Origin: Adhaeribacter swui
Lineage (GTDB): Bacteria > Bacteroidota > Bacteroidia > Cytophagales > Hymenobacteraceae
DNA length: 64,000 nucleotides
Reading direction: 5' to 3'
Assembly (NCBI RefSeq): GCF_014217805.1
Contig: NZ_CP055156.1
Location: 4,098,585 to 4,162,584 of the forward strand
Of this stretch, positions 26,359 to 36,794 are shown in pieces. The position numbers and the translations under genes were made by a program. Each line of letters begins with the position of its first letter. The first letter of the stretch is position 1. The notes under the pieces are model-generated. The model was not told the DNA's origin and made no database searches. It saw nothing but the letters and a program-made list of their open reading frames with translations.

Positions 26359-27531
26359 ATGACAGCCACGTTACTAATTCCGGCTCTTTTATTTGGGGTG
26401 ATGAGTACTTTCCACCAGTTCAGGATTTCTGAACGTACTGCTAAAATTGCATTAGGTAAATCTGAACCACCCCAAGCCATTCTGGATAAGGTAAAAAAAG
26501 CACAAGCCGCGTTACAAACAATCTCTTATACCATGGAACGGACCGATACGCTGGTTACCGGTGACGTCCGCACCATGCGGGGAAAGGTAAAGCTGCAGGT
26601 CGCTATTCAAGACAGTATTTTTGGTTTTAAGTTCGTGGCCCGGAAAGATAGTGAACCAGGCGAAAGAATTTATGACGGACACGTGGGATATGAAACTTAC
26701 CCGGGTACTAAAACTTACCGATTACTAACGGAGGCTTCTCGCGTGCGGCAATTATTAAACGGGGGTGGGGGGCATCTCGTCCTGGAAGATCTTGTTCGAA
26801 TTAATACCTCCCAAGTGACGACTATGCATCTTCGGGAAGATGCCCAACATTATTATCTTACCTTTAACTACCGTGATCTGGAGGAATACGATGTTCGCAA
26901 ACGCTATAAAGTTTTTACTATCGCTAAGTCCAGCCTGCTACCTGTTGCCTTGAGGAGCCATCAGGAGACCTTAGGAAAGATTCAAGATTTATCCTACCGG
27001 ATAACCGGGTTGCTGGTAAATGATCCTGCTTTCAGCTATAATTTCTCCGAACTGTCCTTCCTTAAAGATTATAATCAGGTGCTAGAAGTACACGCTAATA
27101 GGCCGGTGATGAACTTAAAAGATAAACCGTTTCCCCCCTTTGCTCTTCGTTCCTTTGGAAATGATCCGGTATCTTCGGCGCCATTAAAAGGTCAGGTTGT
27201 CTTGCTTGATTTTTGGGAAGTCTGGTGCAGCCCCTGTATCGAAGCGCTGCCGAAGATGGAACAATTATATAGCACGTATAAAAAGCGTGGTTTACAGGTC
27301 TACGGTATCGTAAATGACTTAAAACAACTGGAAGCAGCAAAAGCTTTGGTACGTAAAAGAGGTTTAAGTTATGCGATGTTGATAGGGAATGAAGCGTTAC
27401 GAAAAGATTATCATTTAACGGGGGCAGTTCCGCTATATATCTTAATTGATAAAAAAGGCCAAGTTCGGATGATAAGCGAAGGCTTTCCCGCTGAGCTAGA
27501 AGCAATCATTCAAAAAGTGCTTACAGAGTAA
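26359..27531 (+). CDS. TlpA-like thiol-disulfide protein with lipoprotein-carrier-like N domain
   Basis: A 390-residue exported protein. The N-terminus has a membrane-targeting segment. Residues about 40-230 resemble the beta-sheet domain seen before TlpA domains in Bacteroidota (AQAALQTISYTMERTDTL, NYRDLEEYDVRKRYKVF). The C-terminal thioredoxin domain (about 255-390) carries C290-S-P-C293 within WEVWCSPCIEALP; the usual family pattern is W-x-x-W-C-G/P-P-C, so Glu at the second site is unusual. TlpA proteins reduce or exchange disulfides in the periplasm. It is divergent from the LytS/LytTR pair and may be its target. Confidence 0.82.
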   Translation: MTATLLIPALLFGVMSTFHQFRISERTAKIALGKSEPPQAILDKVKKAQAALQTISYTMERTDTLVTGDVRTMRGKVKLQVAIQDSIFGFKFVARKDSEPGERIYDGHVGYETYPGTKTYRLLTEASRVRQLLNGGGGHLVLEDLVRINTSQVTTMHLREDAQHYYLTFNYRDLEEYDVRKRYKVFTIAKSSLLPVALRSHQETLGKIQDLSYRITGLLVNDPAFSYNFSELSFLKDYNQVLEVHANRPVMNLKDKPFPPFALRSFGNDPVSSAPLKGQVVLLDFWEVWCSPCIEALPKMEQLYSTYKKRGLQVYGIVNDLKQLEAAKALVRKRGLSYAMLIGNEALRKDYHLTGAVPLYILIDKKGQVRMISEGFPAELEAIIQKVLTE

Positions 27532-27756
27532 AATTTAAGGAGGATCAGATTAGAGTCACTTAACATAACTTGACTTATAGGACTAGGTTGGTCATGCTTA
27601 AGGTTTGACGATGATTCGTCCGCCATGGGAGGGAGAGAGATAAAACTTCATCTTTAACTCTTTTTCCAAGTCTAGTAATTGGTTGTTTAAGGCAATGCTG
27701 CGTAGTCCGATGGAGCTTCTTAAAGAGTCGGCATGAGCAGCTTGCTCTGGGCTAAT

Positions 27757-28533
27757 TTACTGCTCCCAAATAACAAAAGCTTGATCTTGCCCACTCGTAT
27801 CTACTACCCGGCGCCAAGACTCCACAATTGCCAGTTCGATGGCCGATATTTCCCCCCGCTCCAAAGCGGCGTATAGCTTGGGTTGTAACTGCTGGTAAAT
27901 AGAATCATGCTCATTGTGACTGATCAGCACCGTTGCCCAGGAATGGTCTCCAATAATCTTTTCTCCGGGGTAGCCCACTTGATCCATGATTTGATTAATG
28001 CGTCGCACTTGCGCTCGGTTGTGGGGAACAAATTTTTGCTTGGTATAGCGTTCGCGCCACTTTATTCCGGGGGTCAAAGCCACGCGGAGGGCGCGTTTCT
28101 GGTCGGCGGCCAACATTTGCTTGATCTCGGTGCGCAGAGTTAAATTAATGTTGTTTTCGAATGCTTTTTGAAATTGATCCTCGCGGGCCAGGAGCTTTTT
28201 AAATTGATCATTGGATTTGAACGGCTGCAGGGTTTTTCTTTTTAGGATCTGTTTGGAAGTCCAACCTTTTAGCATGGCTTTTTCTAAAAAGAAGTAGAGG
28301 TTGGCGGTGTCTTTGGTGTAAGCGGCCAGTTGAGTGGCCACCTTCAGATCCCGTAAAAAAACATGCGGATAGGTAGCCGTTAGCTGGAGATAGATTTTTA
28401 AACTTTCCGGAAATTGCCGAGCTACCAGATGTTCTTCGGCTTGGGTGATTTGCTGATGATAAGCCAAATAGTTTAGAGTTTGAGCCGAACAGAAAACAGG
28501 AAGCAAGAGCAGTAGCAGGCAGATGTTTTTCAT
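27757..28533 (-). CDS. DUF6624-like secreted protein
   Basis: A 258-residue protein with a signal peptide (ICLLLLLLPVFCSAQ). The C-terminal half has the DUF6624 pattern: MLAADQKRALR, RINQIMDQVGYPGEKIIGDHSWATVLISHNEHDSIYQ in outline, then IELAIVESWRRV. The N-terminal half (about 20-110) is helical and TPR-like. The function of the family is unknown. It follows the TlpA-like gene tail to tail and precedes the erythromycin-esterase-like gene on the same strand with a 119-base gap. Confidence 0.7.
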   Translation of the reverse strand: MKNICLLLLLLPVFCSAQTLNYLAYHQQITQAEEHLVARQFPESLKIYLQLTATYPHVFLRDLKVATQLAAYTKDTANLYFFLEKAMLKGWTSKQILKRKTLQPFKSNDQFKKLLAREDQFQKAFENNINLTLRTEIKQMLAADQKRALRVALTPGIKWRERYTKQKFVPHNRAQVRRINQIMDQVGYPGEKIIGDHSWATVLISHNEHDSIYQQLQPKLYAALERGEISAIELAIVESWRRVVDTSGQDQAFVIWEQ

Positions 28534-28652
28534 GGGAAAGACTTTTCCTGCAGATGCTTTTTAGGCTTTAGAAGTTGCCTGCCAAAATTAGAACAGCCTA
28601 TAAAGGTAAGGAGGTGGATCCCTCTATACATTCGACCGGTTATTGTGTTGAG

Positions 28653-29882
28653 CTACTGCTTTTTTAAATAGTGATTCCAGGAGCCACTGGTGTTAGAAAT
28701 AAAAAGGATATAGTCAAAAGCATCCACCATGTTTCCTGACTGAAATTGATCGTCCGTCACCCCGTAGCCCAATAGCCGATGCTCCACAATCATCGCGGGA
28801 ACAAGCAATTTATCTGTACTTATAATAAAGTTTTTGTGCTTTACTTGATTTAAGTAGTATTCAATTTGGGATGTTTTGGGAACCACTAACCGGTTGGTAC
28901 GCACTACTCCCTGTGCATTGTTATTATACCCGGTATAAAATCCTTGGTATGTAGCTAATCCCATGGCCGCATAATCTGTCTTTAAGGAGCGGGATAAGTG
29001 CTGCCCCATGGATTGGGAGAATTTACTTTTTGTTTTCTGCACATGCCCATTATGAGCCCAAACGATCATCCGGTGACCCCTATTTAGCTCCTCTAAAATA
29101 TTGTTGGCCATGAGTGAATCTCTCAGTTCCGAGGCTTTTCCCATATCGCTGGAAAACTGCGGATCGTTCATTCGTAAGAACTGGCGATAGTTATTCAGGT
29201 TCTTTAGAAGAGCGGGATTGCTAATCTTATCGAGTTCCTGGTACATCTTTTTACTATCCTGAATTATTCTGTTATAGGTGTCTACAGCCACTTGGTGCCC
29301 GTAAAGCTCATTACTCAGCGAGTTGAAAGTAGCTATCAAGCTGTCAGCGGCGGATAGCGCTGGTGGGTCTTTCAAAGCGGAACGCAGATTGCTCATTGCT
29401 TTGTAAGGACTTTGAAAATCATAACCATAAAATAAAACCTTTGTCTTGGCCGTCGCATTATGCATTTTCAGGTGCTTAATAAGATCTACAAACTCCCGGG
29501 TTTCATAGGTGTACTGGCGGAAGCTTTTTAGAATTTCATTCAAGTCGCCTTTTCCATCTATTAGATATTGATTAAGATCTTCTACTTCGGCATAGGGAGC
29601 TTCCAATCCGATTCTGTCAAATTGATGGAACCCAATTAACTTTTTAATGATATTTGCCTTGGCCAGGAAAAATTCATGCGTACCATGAGTCGCTTCCCCA
29701 AGGCCCAAGGCTCTGTATTGAGTTAAGTTTTTGAGTAAAGTGGAATTGGCTGCTTGGGTGAAAGAAAAAGTACTATCAAGAGGGATCGCCCGCTGGTTTA
29801 ATTCTTTAACCAAATCCCTGGTCTGGGCAAAGGATGTAAGTATAATGAACGATAGCAGAAGAAGGGTTATCAGTCTTTTCAT
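28653..29882 (-). CDS. Erythromycin-esterase-family protein
   Basis: A 409-residue protein with a signal peptide (LITLLLLSFIILTSFAQT). The Ere/TiKi-like fold is shown by LGLGEATHGTHEFFLAK (active-site Glu and His), FDRIGLEAPYAEVEDLN, LFYGYDFQSP and RMIVWAHNGHVQK (second active-site His). True Ere enzymes hydrolyse the macrolide lactone, but most family members in Bacteroidota have unknown substrates; export to the periplasm makes a resistance role less certain. It is on the same strand as the DUF6624-like gene. Confidence 0.85.
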   Translation of the reverse strand: MKRLITLLLLSFIILTSFAQTRDLVKELNQRAIPLDSTFSFTQAANSTLLKNLTQYRALGLGEATHGTHEFFLAKANIIKKLIGFHQFDRIGLEAPYAEVEDLNQYLIDGKGDLNEILKSFRQYTYETREFVDLIKHLKMHNATAKTKVLFYGYDFQSPYKAMSNLRSALKDPPALSAADSLIATFNSLSNELYGHQVAVDTYNRIIQDSKKMYQELDKISNPALLKNLNNYRQFLRMNDPQFSSDMGKASELRDSLMANNILEELNRGHRMIVWAHNGHVQKTKSKFSQSMGQHLSRSLKTDYAAMGLATYQGFYTGYNNNAQGVVRTNRLVVPKTSQIEYYLNQVKHKNFIISTDKLLVPAMIVEHRLLGYGVTDDQFQSGNMVDAFDYILFISNTSGSWNHYLKKQ

Positions 29883-30633
29883 GTCCTAAGGATGATTGTG
29901 ACAACCGGATTCCATAATTGAAAACCTTTTTTGTTCCAAGACAAGCTAATCCCAGTCAATGTCTTTCTAGTTTTAGTAAACGAGTAAAAGTACCAGAAAA
30001 TGCGCCCTAAAAAGAACCTGTTCAGAACGCTGGAAACGCGATCTTTCTGATAACGAATCATATGTTAAATAAGGATCGGTTTCTAGCTTTTGTTATATTT
30101 ATAAGTTGTAAGGGGTAATATTTTATTGACTGAGTTATTTTCCATGAGCATACTTATTAGGCTAAATGGCCAAATAGGAGTTAGGGTTAATGGCTTCGCA
30201 TAAAAAGCAGTGGCAGTTGGTAATCTTATTTTCTTTTATAGCTTTTTACCTCAACTATCAGGAAGAACTTCCACCTTTTAAAAATATTATAGAAAGTGAG
30301 TGTTCCAAAAGAAGTAGGATGTAACAAATGCGTAAATTTTATAATAAGCTATTGGGTATAAGTTATTTATCAACTTGTTTGTTTTGATTTACGGCTAAAT
30401 TAATTTATATTAATTCAATTATTAGTATTAATTACTACGGCTTCTTTCCCTTAAGTGAAGTTCACTAGATTTTGCTAGTTTAGAAATGGCTATTCACATG
30501 GATTCTACCTCACAGGGCTCCTGCCATTAATTTTGAATCCCCGGTGGTTCAGCGGATGTCCTGTTATCAGCAAAACTTCTGTCTGGGCTTTTTTCTGCTG
30601 ATAGTACTCATTCCATTCTTAAACTCCACCACC
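29883..30633. other. Intergenic region, no gene seen
   Basis: About 750 AT-rich bases between two divergent genes. I find no credible frame, RNA gene or repeat. A GTG at 30544 is in frame with the next gene, but the stretch it would add looks unlike a signal peptide start. Confidence 0.4.
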
Positions 30634-33600
30634 ATGAAAACACCTATACTCCTTTCCAGAATAGAGCATATAGTCTGCAAATTAAACTTTGATTGGATTA
30701 GATTAGCTATTATCCTACTGCTCTTAAGTACTTTTTCTGTTACCACCTTTGCCCAAAACAAGCTCTGGGATAAAGCCTTTGGGGGTAGTGATAATGACCA
30801 ATTATCTTCTATGCACTTAACCAGCGATGGGGGCTATATTCTGGGCGGTACTTCCAGGTCTCCCGCTAGTGGGGATAAAAGCGAAGGAAATAAAGGAGGT
30901 GATGCAGGCGACTCTGACTACTGGGTAATAAAGCTCAAAGCTGACGGTACCAAAGCTTGGGATAAAACGCTGGGTGGTACTGGGGGGGAAAACTTAACTT
31001 CTGTGCAGCAGACCAACGATGGCGGCTATATTCTGATAGGCCAGTCCGAATCCAATAAGAGCGGTGATAAAACAGAAGACAATAAAGGGGAAGAGTATAC
31101 AACTGACTTTTGGATCGTGAAGCTGAATGCCAACGGTACCAAAGCCTGGGATAAAACTATTGGTGGGAATAACTATGATGTATTTCCATCCATTCAGCAG
31201 ACCCTAGATGGCGGCTATATTCTAGGAGGCGGCTCCTATTCTGGGAAAAGCGGAGACAAAAGTGAAGTCTCTAAAGGCGGCCCTGATTACTGGGTGGTGA
31301 AAATAGATGCCGCTGGCCATAAAGAATGGGATAATACCCTAGGCGGTAGCGAGGAGGATCTATTGACTTCTCTGCAGCAGACCCTAGATGGGGGCTATAT
31401 ATTGGGAGGACGATCAACATCGGGAAAAAGCGGCGATAAAACGGATGATAGCCGGGATACAAGTCAAAGTGAATGGAATAAAGGTGACTACTGGATCGTG
31501 AAAATAGATGGGAAAGGAAATAAAATTTGGGATAAGACTTTTGGGGGGAATAGAGGTGATTTCTTAACTTCTCTGCAGCAGACCAGTGACGGGGGGTATA
31601 TTCTGGGAGGGTCTTCCAGATCTGATATCAGCGGCGATAAAACTGAAGGGAATAAAGGAATCCGTGATTACACGGACTACTGGGTGGTAAAGGTAAATAC
31701 CGACGGCACGAAAGCTTGGGATAAAACTCTTGGAGGAAATCATATTGATGTATTAGCCTCCGTACAGCAAACCCGGGAAGGAGGGTATATTCTTGGCGGT
31801 TCTTCCCGGTCCAATATGGGCAGGGATAAGAGCGAAGATCCCCGCGGTGACGTAACCTACGAGAATCGCTATGACTACTGGGTGGTGAAGTTACAGGCTG
31901 ACGGTACGGAACAGTGGGATAAGACCTTGGGCGGTGATTATAGTGACCGGTTGGCTGTGCTGCAGCAAACCCCAGATGGAAATTATATGCTGGGGGGCAC
32001 CTCCGAGTACAATATCAGTGGAGACAAAACCGAAGCAAAAGGAGGCGAAGATTACTGGGTGGTCAAGGTACAGGAAAGTGGTAAAAAAAGGCAAACCATT
32101 ACCTTCAATCCCATCTTGTACAAGACCTTGAGTGATTCTCCTTTCTCCCTTTCGGCTAAGTCTAGCTCGGGCCTGCCGGTAAGTTTCAGCATTCTGTCCG
32201 GTCCGGCTACTATAAAAGATAATACCGTTACGCTCACCGGCCTTGGCACGGTTTCGATTAAAGCATCGCAGGCCGGGAATAATATCTACAACGCGGCCTT
32301 CGAAGTTAGCCAAGTGTTTCTGGTAGAAGCAGCGACACCCTTTGCCAAACTTTGGGATAAAACCTTTGGTGGCAGTTTTCGTGATGAACTTTCTGCCATG
32401 GTAGCCACAGCCGATGGCGGGTATTTGCTGGGTGGTTTTTCCTCGTCGGGCATTAGCGGCGACAAGACCGAGGCCACTAATGGCATATGGTTGGTTAAGA
32501 TTAATGCCCATGGGGCTAAAGAATGGAATAAAACTTTCGGCAGCGTATTCATTGAAGGGCTTTCAGCTATGATTACTACCGCGGATGGCGGTTACTTGCT
32601 CGGGGGTACCAGTGACTCTGAGAAAGATTACTGGATTGGAAAATTCGATGCAATGGGAAATAAAGTTTGGGAAAAGGCTTATGGTGGCAAAGATGAGGAT
32701 GATCTGACGGCTTTAATAGCCACACCGGATGCCGGATACTTGCTAGGTGGTTATTCCAGATCCGGTAAAGGTGGCGATAAAAGCGAAGACAGCAGATTTT
32801 GCGATGGTGAAGGGTGTTCTATTGATTATTGGGTAATAAAAATTGATGGCAATGGCAATAAGATTTGGGATAAAACTTTGGGTGGCAACGCTCCTGATTT
32901 CTTACGGGCCCTGATAACAACGGCTGATGGGGGCTATTTACTAGGAGGTTGGTCTGGTTCTCCTGTTAGTGGGGATAAAAGCCAGGATAGTAGGGGAGAT
33001 GCTGACTACTGGATAGTAAAGATCGATACCGACGGCAAAAAGGTCTGGGATAAGACGTTTGGTGGTAATAACTTGGATGAACTGAAAGCCTTGGTGACTA
33101 CGGCCGATGGCGGCTATCTACTGGGGGGTATTCCCAATCCGGGATTGGTGGGGATAAGAGCCAAGCTAGTCGGGATGGAGATGGGTATGAAATAGGAGAC
33201 TATTGGGTCGTCAAGCTGGATGCTAATGGTACTAAACTCTGGGATAAGACTTTTGGTAGCAACGCCGAAGATAACCTAATGGCTATAGTGGTCACGGCGG
33301 ATAGCGGCTTTTTACTGGCTGGTTACTCTAGTTCAGGTATAGGCGGCGAGAAGAGCCAGGTCAGCAGGGGTGATAGTGATTATTGGGTGGTAAAGATAGA
33401 TGCCACTGGCAAGAAAGTTGGGGATAAGACCTATGGCGGAAGTGATTTAGATTGGCTTACTGCTATGATCCCTATCCCGGCCGGTGGCTACCTTTTGGGG
33501 GGGTATTCTAGGTCAAGTATAGGCGGCGATAAGAGTGAAGTTACTCGGGGCCATACGGATTTTTGGATAATAAAGATTCAAGAGCAAGCCACTCCGCCCC

Positions 33601-35177
33601 ATCCAAATACTTGGAATTTACGGTATGGTGGCAGTGGGGTGGACCGGTTCACGGTGGTGATCAAGACGCGTGATGGTGGTTATCTCTCTGGTGGTTACTC
33701 CAACTCTCCTGTTAGTGGGGATAAAAGCCAGAATAATAGAGGCGGTGCCGACTACTGGATCGTAAAAACTGACGAGAAAGGCGCCAAGCAATGGGACAGA
33801 CGTTATGGTGGTAGCAACCACGACTACCTCAACCGCATCATTCCCACTTCAGATGGCGGGTATTTGCTGGCTGGTTCTTCTACCTCTGGGAAAGGAGGAG
33901 ATAAAAATGAAGGTAACAGAGGTGATCAGGACTATTGGATTGTCAAGATCAGTAATGATGGTACTAAGCAGTGGGACAAGACCTATGGTGGCTCAGGCTT
34001 CGATGATTTACGCAAAGTCAACCAGCTTTCCAATGGCGACTACCTGCTAGCAGGTACCAGTGCTTCTGGGGTAAGTGGGGATAAAACACAACCGAGTCAG
34101 GGCGGCAAAGACTATTGGATTGTCCGAATAGATCAAGTGGGTAACAAACGCTGGGATAAGACTTACGGGGGCAGCGAGGATGAGAACCTGGAAAGCTTCA
34201 CCAAGATTAGCAATGGGGAATTCCTTTTAGCCGGTTCCTCCGCTTCGGGTATAAGCGGCAATAAGAGTCAGGTGAGTAGAGGGAGTAAGGATTACTGGTT
34301 AGTGCGCATCAACAGCAACGGTACACTCCTTTGGGATAAGAGCTACGGAGGAGATCAAGATGACGAGCTATACTCCGTTGGCATTACCAGCAGTGGCGAG
34401 TATTTTGTGGCGGGTCACAGTTCTTCCGGTCAGAGTGGCGACAAGACCCAGGCCAGCCAGGGCAATAGTGACTACTGGATGCTGAAACTCAGCAACACGG
34501 GGGAGAAGCTGTGGGACAAGAGCTTTGGGGGCAGTGGGGTAGAAACGCTACGGTCGATTATTGAAGTTCGGGGGGGCGGCTACGTGTTAGCCGGTTCTTC
34601 TAACTCGCCCATCAGCGGGGATAAAACCCAAGCCAGCCAAGGTGGAATGGATTACTGGATCATCAAGACCGATGCTGAAGGTAACAAGCAGTATGACCAG
34701 CGGTATGGAGGAGCGGGAGAGGAGGAGTTGCGGTATATTCAAAGAGCCGCGGATGGGGGTTTGTTGTTGGGCGGGAGATCGGAGTCTGGGGTGAGTGGAA
34801 ATAGAACCCAACCCAGCCAGGGACAAATGGATTACTGGCTGGTGAAAATAGCACCAGTGAAAACCACGCCTACTACCATCGCCCGGGTTGTCGCGAAATC
34901 AGAAACATTGGCAGCAGTTAACTTAAATGCTTTCCCTAATCCTACTATAGGCCACCAGGTAATAGTCACCTTTACTGTACCCCAAACCCAGTTTGTGAAC
35001 TTGCGGGTTCATGATAGCCAAGGAAGAGTGTTAAACACCTTGTTTGAGGCTGTAGCCCAAGCTGGTCAGGAATACAAATCTACTTGGTTTGTTAAAAATC
35101 AATCAACTGGAATGTATTTCTTACGATTACAAACACCCAGTAAAGCCTGCACTCAAAAACTGATTGTATCCAAATAG
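30634..35177 (+). pseudogene. T9SS-secreted repeat protein, frameshifted at a G tract
   Basis: One long secreted protein split into two frames. It starts at 30634 with a signal peptide ending TTFAQ. About 21 repeats follow, each of the form W-D-K-x-x-G-G-[S/N], then DGGYILGG or DGGYLLGG, then S-G-D-K-[S/T]-x, ending DYWVVK; an Ig-like spacer (about residues 505-580) separates repeats 7 and 8. The end is a T9SS type A sorting domain (FPNPTIGHQVIV ... LRLQT). At 33123-33128 a run of six G puts the reading out of frame, with a stop at 33193; a seventh G restores LLGGYSQSG. The equivalent repeat at 33497-33503 has seven G. The cause may be real decay, phase variation or a read error. Probably surface-exposed or released; role unknown. 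Confidence 0.85.
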
Positions 35178-35216
35178 TTTGTCTTAGAAAACGACCGTTT
35201 TACGAGACAAAATCAG

Positions 35217-35240
35217 AGCCTCCCAAAAGAGGCTTTTTTC
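35217..35240 (+). terminator. Terminator after the repeat protein
   Basis: AGCCTC and GAGGCT pair around CCAAAA, followed by a run of T. It lies 40 bases after the stop codon. Confidence 0.8.
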
Positions 35241-35263
35241 GGCTAAAAACCGTATCAAATGAC

Positions 35264-35302
35264 CATCTCACAAATCAAAAAGAATTTTGTATATTTGAGA
35301 TG
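35264..35302. promoter_or_regulatory. 39-bp dyad before the recombinase (candidate res/operator site A)
   Basis: The arms CATCTCAC and TTGAGATG enclose 23 bases. The right half contains TATATTTG (35290-35297), a TAnnTTTG promoter box 23 bases before the recombinase start. A second 39-bp site at 48617-48655 matches it at 28 of 39 positions without gaps. A serine-recombinase subsite that also serves as its own operator fits the position. Confidence 0.55.
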
Positions 35303-35319
35303 GCATTCGTGAGACAAAT

Positions 35320-35883
35320 ATGAAAATAGGCTACGCCCGGGTCAGCACCCAGGATCAAAAATTAGAACTACAACTCGATGCTCTTATCAAGCAAGGTTGT
35401 GAGCTCGTCTTCCAGGAAAAGAAATCGGGTAAGAACAAAGAACGACCGGAGCTCGAAAAATTGCTAGGTCAAATCCGGTCCGGCGATACGGTAGTAGTTT
35501 GGAAACTTGATCGCTTAGGTAGATCCTTGCGCGATTTGATTGACTTAGTTGCTGAGTTTCAGAAGAGGGGGGTAGACTTCGTGAGTTTACAGGATGGGAT
35601 CAATACGGCTACTTCTACCGGGCGCTTTACCTTTAACATCTTTGCATCACTCGCGGAGTTTGAACGCGAGATTATTAAGGAAAGAACGAAAGCCGGGTTA
35701 GTCGCTGCTAGAGCTCGGGGTAGAGCAGGAGGGAGACCGGCAGGTTTAACTCTAGAAGCCCAAGAAAAAGCGAAGTCCGCAAAAGTACTTTTGGAATCGG
35801 GTAAAAGGCCGGAAGAAATAGCGAAGATTTTAGGTATCTCTCGGGCAACCTGTTATCGTTATTTAGAGTTTGCTGCTAAATAA
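35320..35883 (+). CDS. Small serine recombinase (resolvase/invertase)
   Basis: A 187-residue recombinase of the Pin/Tn3-resolvase group. The catalytic Ser is residue 9 in GYARVSTQDQ; the active-site Arg residues lie in VVWKLDRLGRSLRDLI and in FEREIIKERTKAGL. The C-terminal HTH is at about 145-187 (RPEEIAKILGISRATCYRYL). Length is normal for a resolvase or DNA invertase, which cut and rejoin paired recombination sites. Its promoter lies inside a 39-bp dyad resembling one 13.3 kb away, suggesting those are its sites. No Tn3-type transposase is present. It may mark an integrated or invertible defence segment. Confidence 0.92.
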   Translation: MKIGYARVSTQDQKLELQLDALIKQGCELVFQEKKSGKNKERPELEKLLGQIRSGDTVVVWKLDRLGRSLRDLIDLVAEFQKRGVDFVSLQDGINTATSTGRFTFNIFASLAEFEREIIKERTKAGLVAARARGRAGGRPAGLTLEAQEKAKSAKVLLESGKRPEEIAKILGISRATCYRYLEFAAK

Positions 35884-35925
35884 AATTGTTAATTGACTAC
35901 ACAAAGTGGAAATACTCTGCTTCAA

Positions 35926-36603
35926 TTACAGATTTTGTGCTTGTGCGATCTTCTCATCTATAGAGTCGAAGTAGGATACATAATCTGTTAAATCCGCGTC
36001 TATCCAACCAAATAAAGTATAAAGTTCAATCTTAATATCTATGGCTTCCTGGAAGCTGATTACAGAACCATTAAAACAAACTGGTTCGTTATGGTAAACC
36101 CTATTTCTAAATTCTCTTATTTTAGTAAGGCTGGTAGCAATATTGGAGCGGTTAACATTAGCCGGTTTATTAGCAAAGCAATGAATTACAACTCCTCCAA
36201 TTAAGCGATAATGGTGAGGTTCGAATAGGCTTGTCCAAAAACCAAACATCATCTCAGCTATAACTTTGCCTGATGTTACTATACCCCTACTTGCTATCTT
36301 ATTTTCTGCCTTTTGAACAGTAGTTTTTAGAAAGAATTTTGATTGACGTAAAGTAGGGCTATTCATAAATCCAGTTTTCTCCGTCATTATCCAATTTGGA
36401 TTTGCAAAGTGGGCCGAAACATGGTAATTAATTGAATTTCTGAGAAATATCTCAAATAAGTTTAGTAGTGGGTAAAACGATTGTGCTACCCTAAGGTTTA
36501 TTCTGTATAATTTTTGTGCCTTTGCCTTAGAGCCATTGCAAGCAGCCAGAAACCGATTTAATCTTGGTTGTGAAGCAAAGTATTCTAGTTTATCGTATCT
36601 CAA
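35926..36603 (-). CDS. Abi-family (HEPN-type) protein
   Basis: A 225-residue protein resembling the Abi (AbiD/AbiF) family, proteins that stop phage growth by killing or halting the infected cell. The N-terminal ALIGN-like stretch (YPLLNLFEIFLRNSINYHVSA) and the C-terminal REFRNRVYHNEPV contain the R-N-x3-H motif of HEPN RNases, seen here as Arg-Asn-Arg-Val-Tyr-His. It starts with TTG at 36603; no nearby ATG is in frame. It lies at the left end of the defence block next to the recombinase and faces away from it. RNase activity is inferred from the motif. Confidence 0.75.
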   Translation of the reverse strand: MRYDKLEYFASQPRLNRFLAACNGSKAKAQKLYRINLRVAQSFYPLLNLFEIFLRNSINYHVSAHFANPNWIMTEKTGFMNSPTLRQSKFFLKTTVQKAENKIASRGIVTSGKVIAEMMFGFWTSLFEPHHYRLIGGVVIHCFANKPANVNRSNIATSLTKIREFRNRVYHNEPVCFNGSVISFQEAIDIKIELYTLFGWIDADLTDYVSYFDSIDEKIAQAQNL

Positions 36604-36741
36604 GCTTTATAGAGTAAAGGACCTAAATAAATATATTTTCTGATATTGAACCTAATACAAATATATTTCGTAATATTGTAGTGTAATGCTTGATCAAGCC
36701 TCTTTCTTTTAAAGAAACGTAATCAAGTGAAAGAATAAAAG

Positions 36742-36770
36742 AAAGCCCCTTCCATGGGGCTTTTTTATTT
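36742..36770 (-). terminator. Terminator of the sigma-ImmA operon
   Basis: AAAGCCCC and GGGGCTTT form a symmetric stem around a TTCCAT loop with T-rich sequence on both sides, so it can end transcription from either direction. It lies 25-50 bases beyond the ImmA-peptidase stop. Confidence 0.8.
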
Positions 36771-36794
36771 TCAGACATAACGGAAGAATTAAGA

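Noticed and set aside
28653-29882. Macrolide resistance gene
   Set aside because: The Ere-like fold is clear, but the protein is exported and distant family members mostly have unknown substrates, so resistance should not be claimed.
31891-32511. A 206-codon frame antisense to the T9SS repeat gene
   Set aside because: Produced by the repeat's codon pattern on the other strand; low-complexity composition and no homology seen.
30750-35000. CRISPR array, because of many regular repeats
   Set aside because: The repeats are ~150-200 bases, in frame and coding; there are no short identical repeats with unique spacers and no cas genes.
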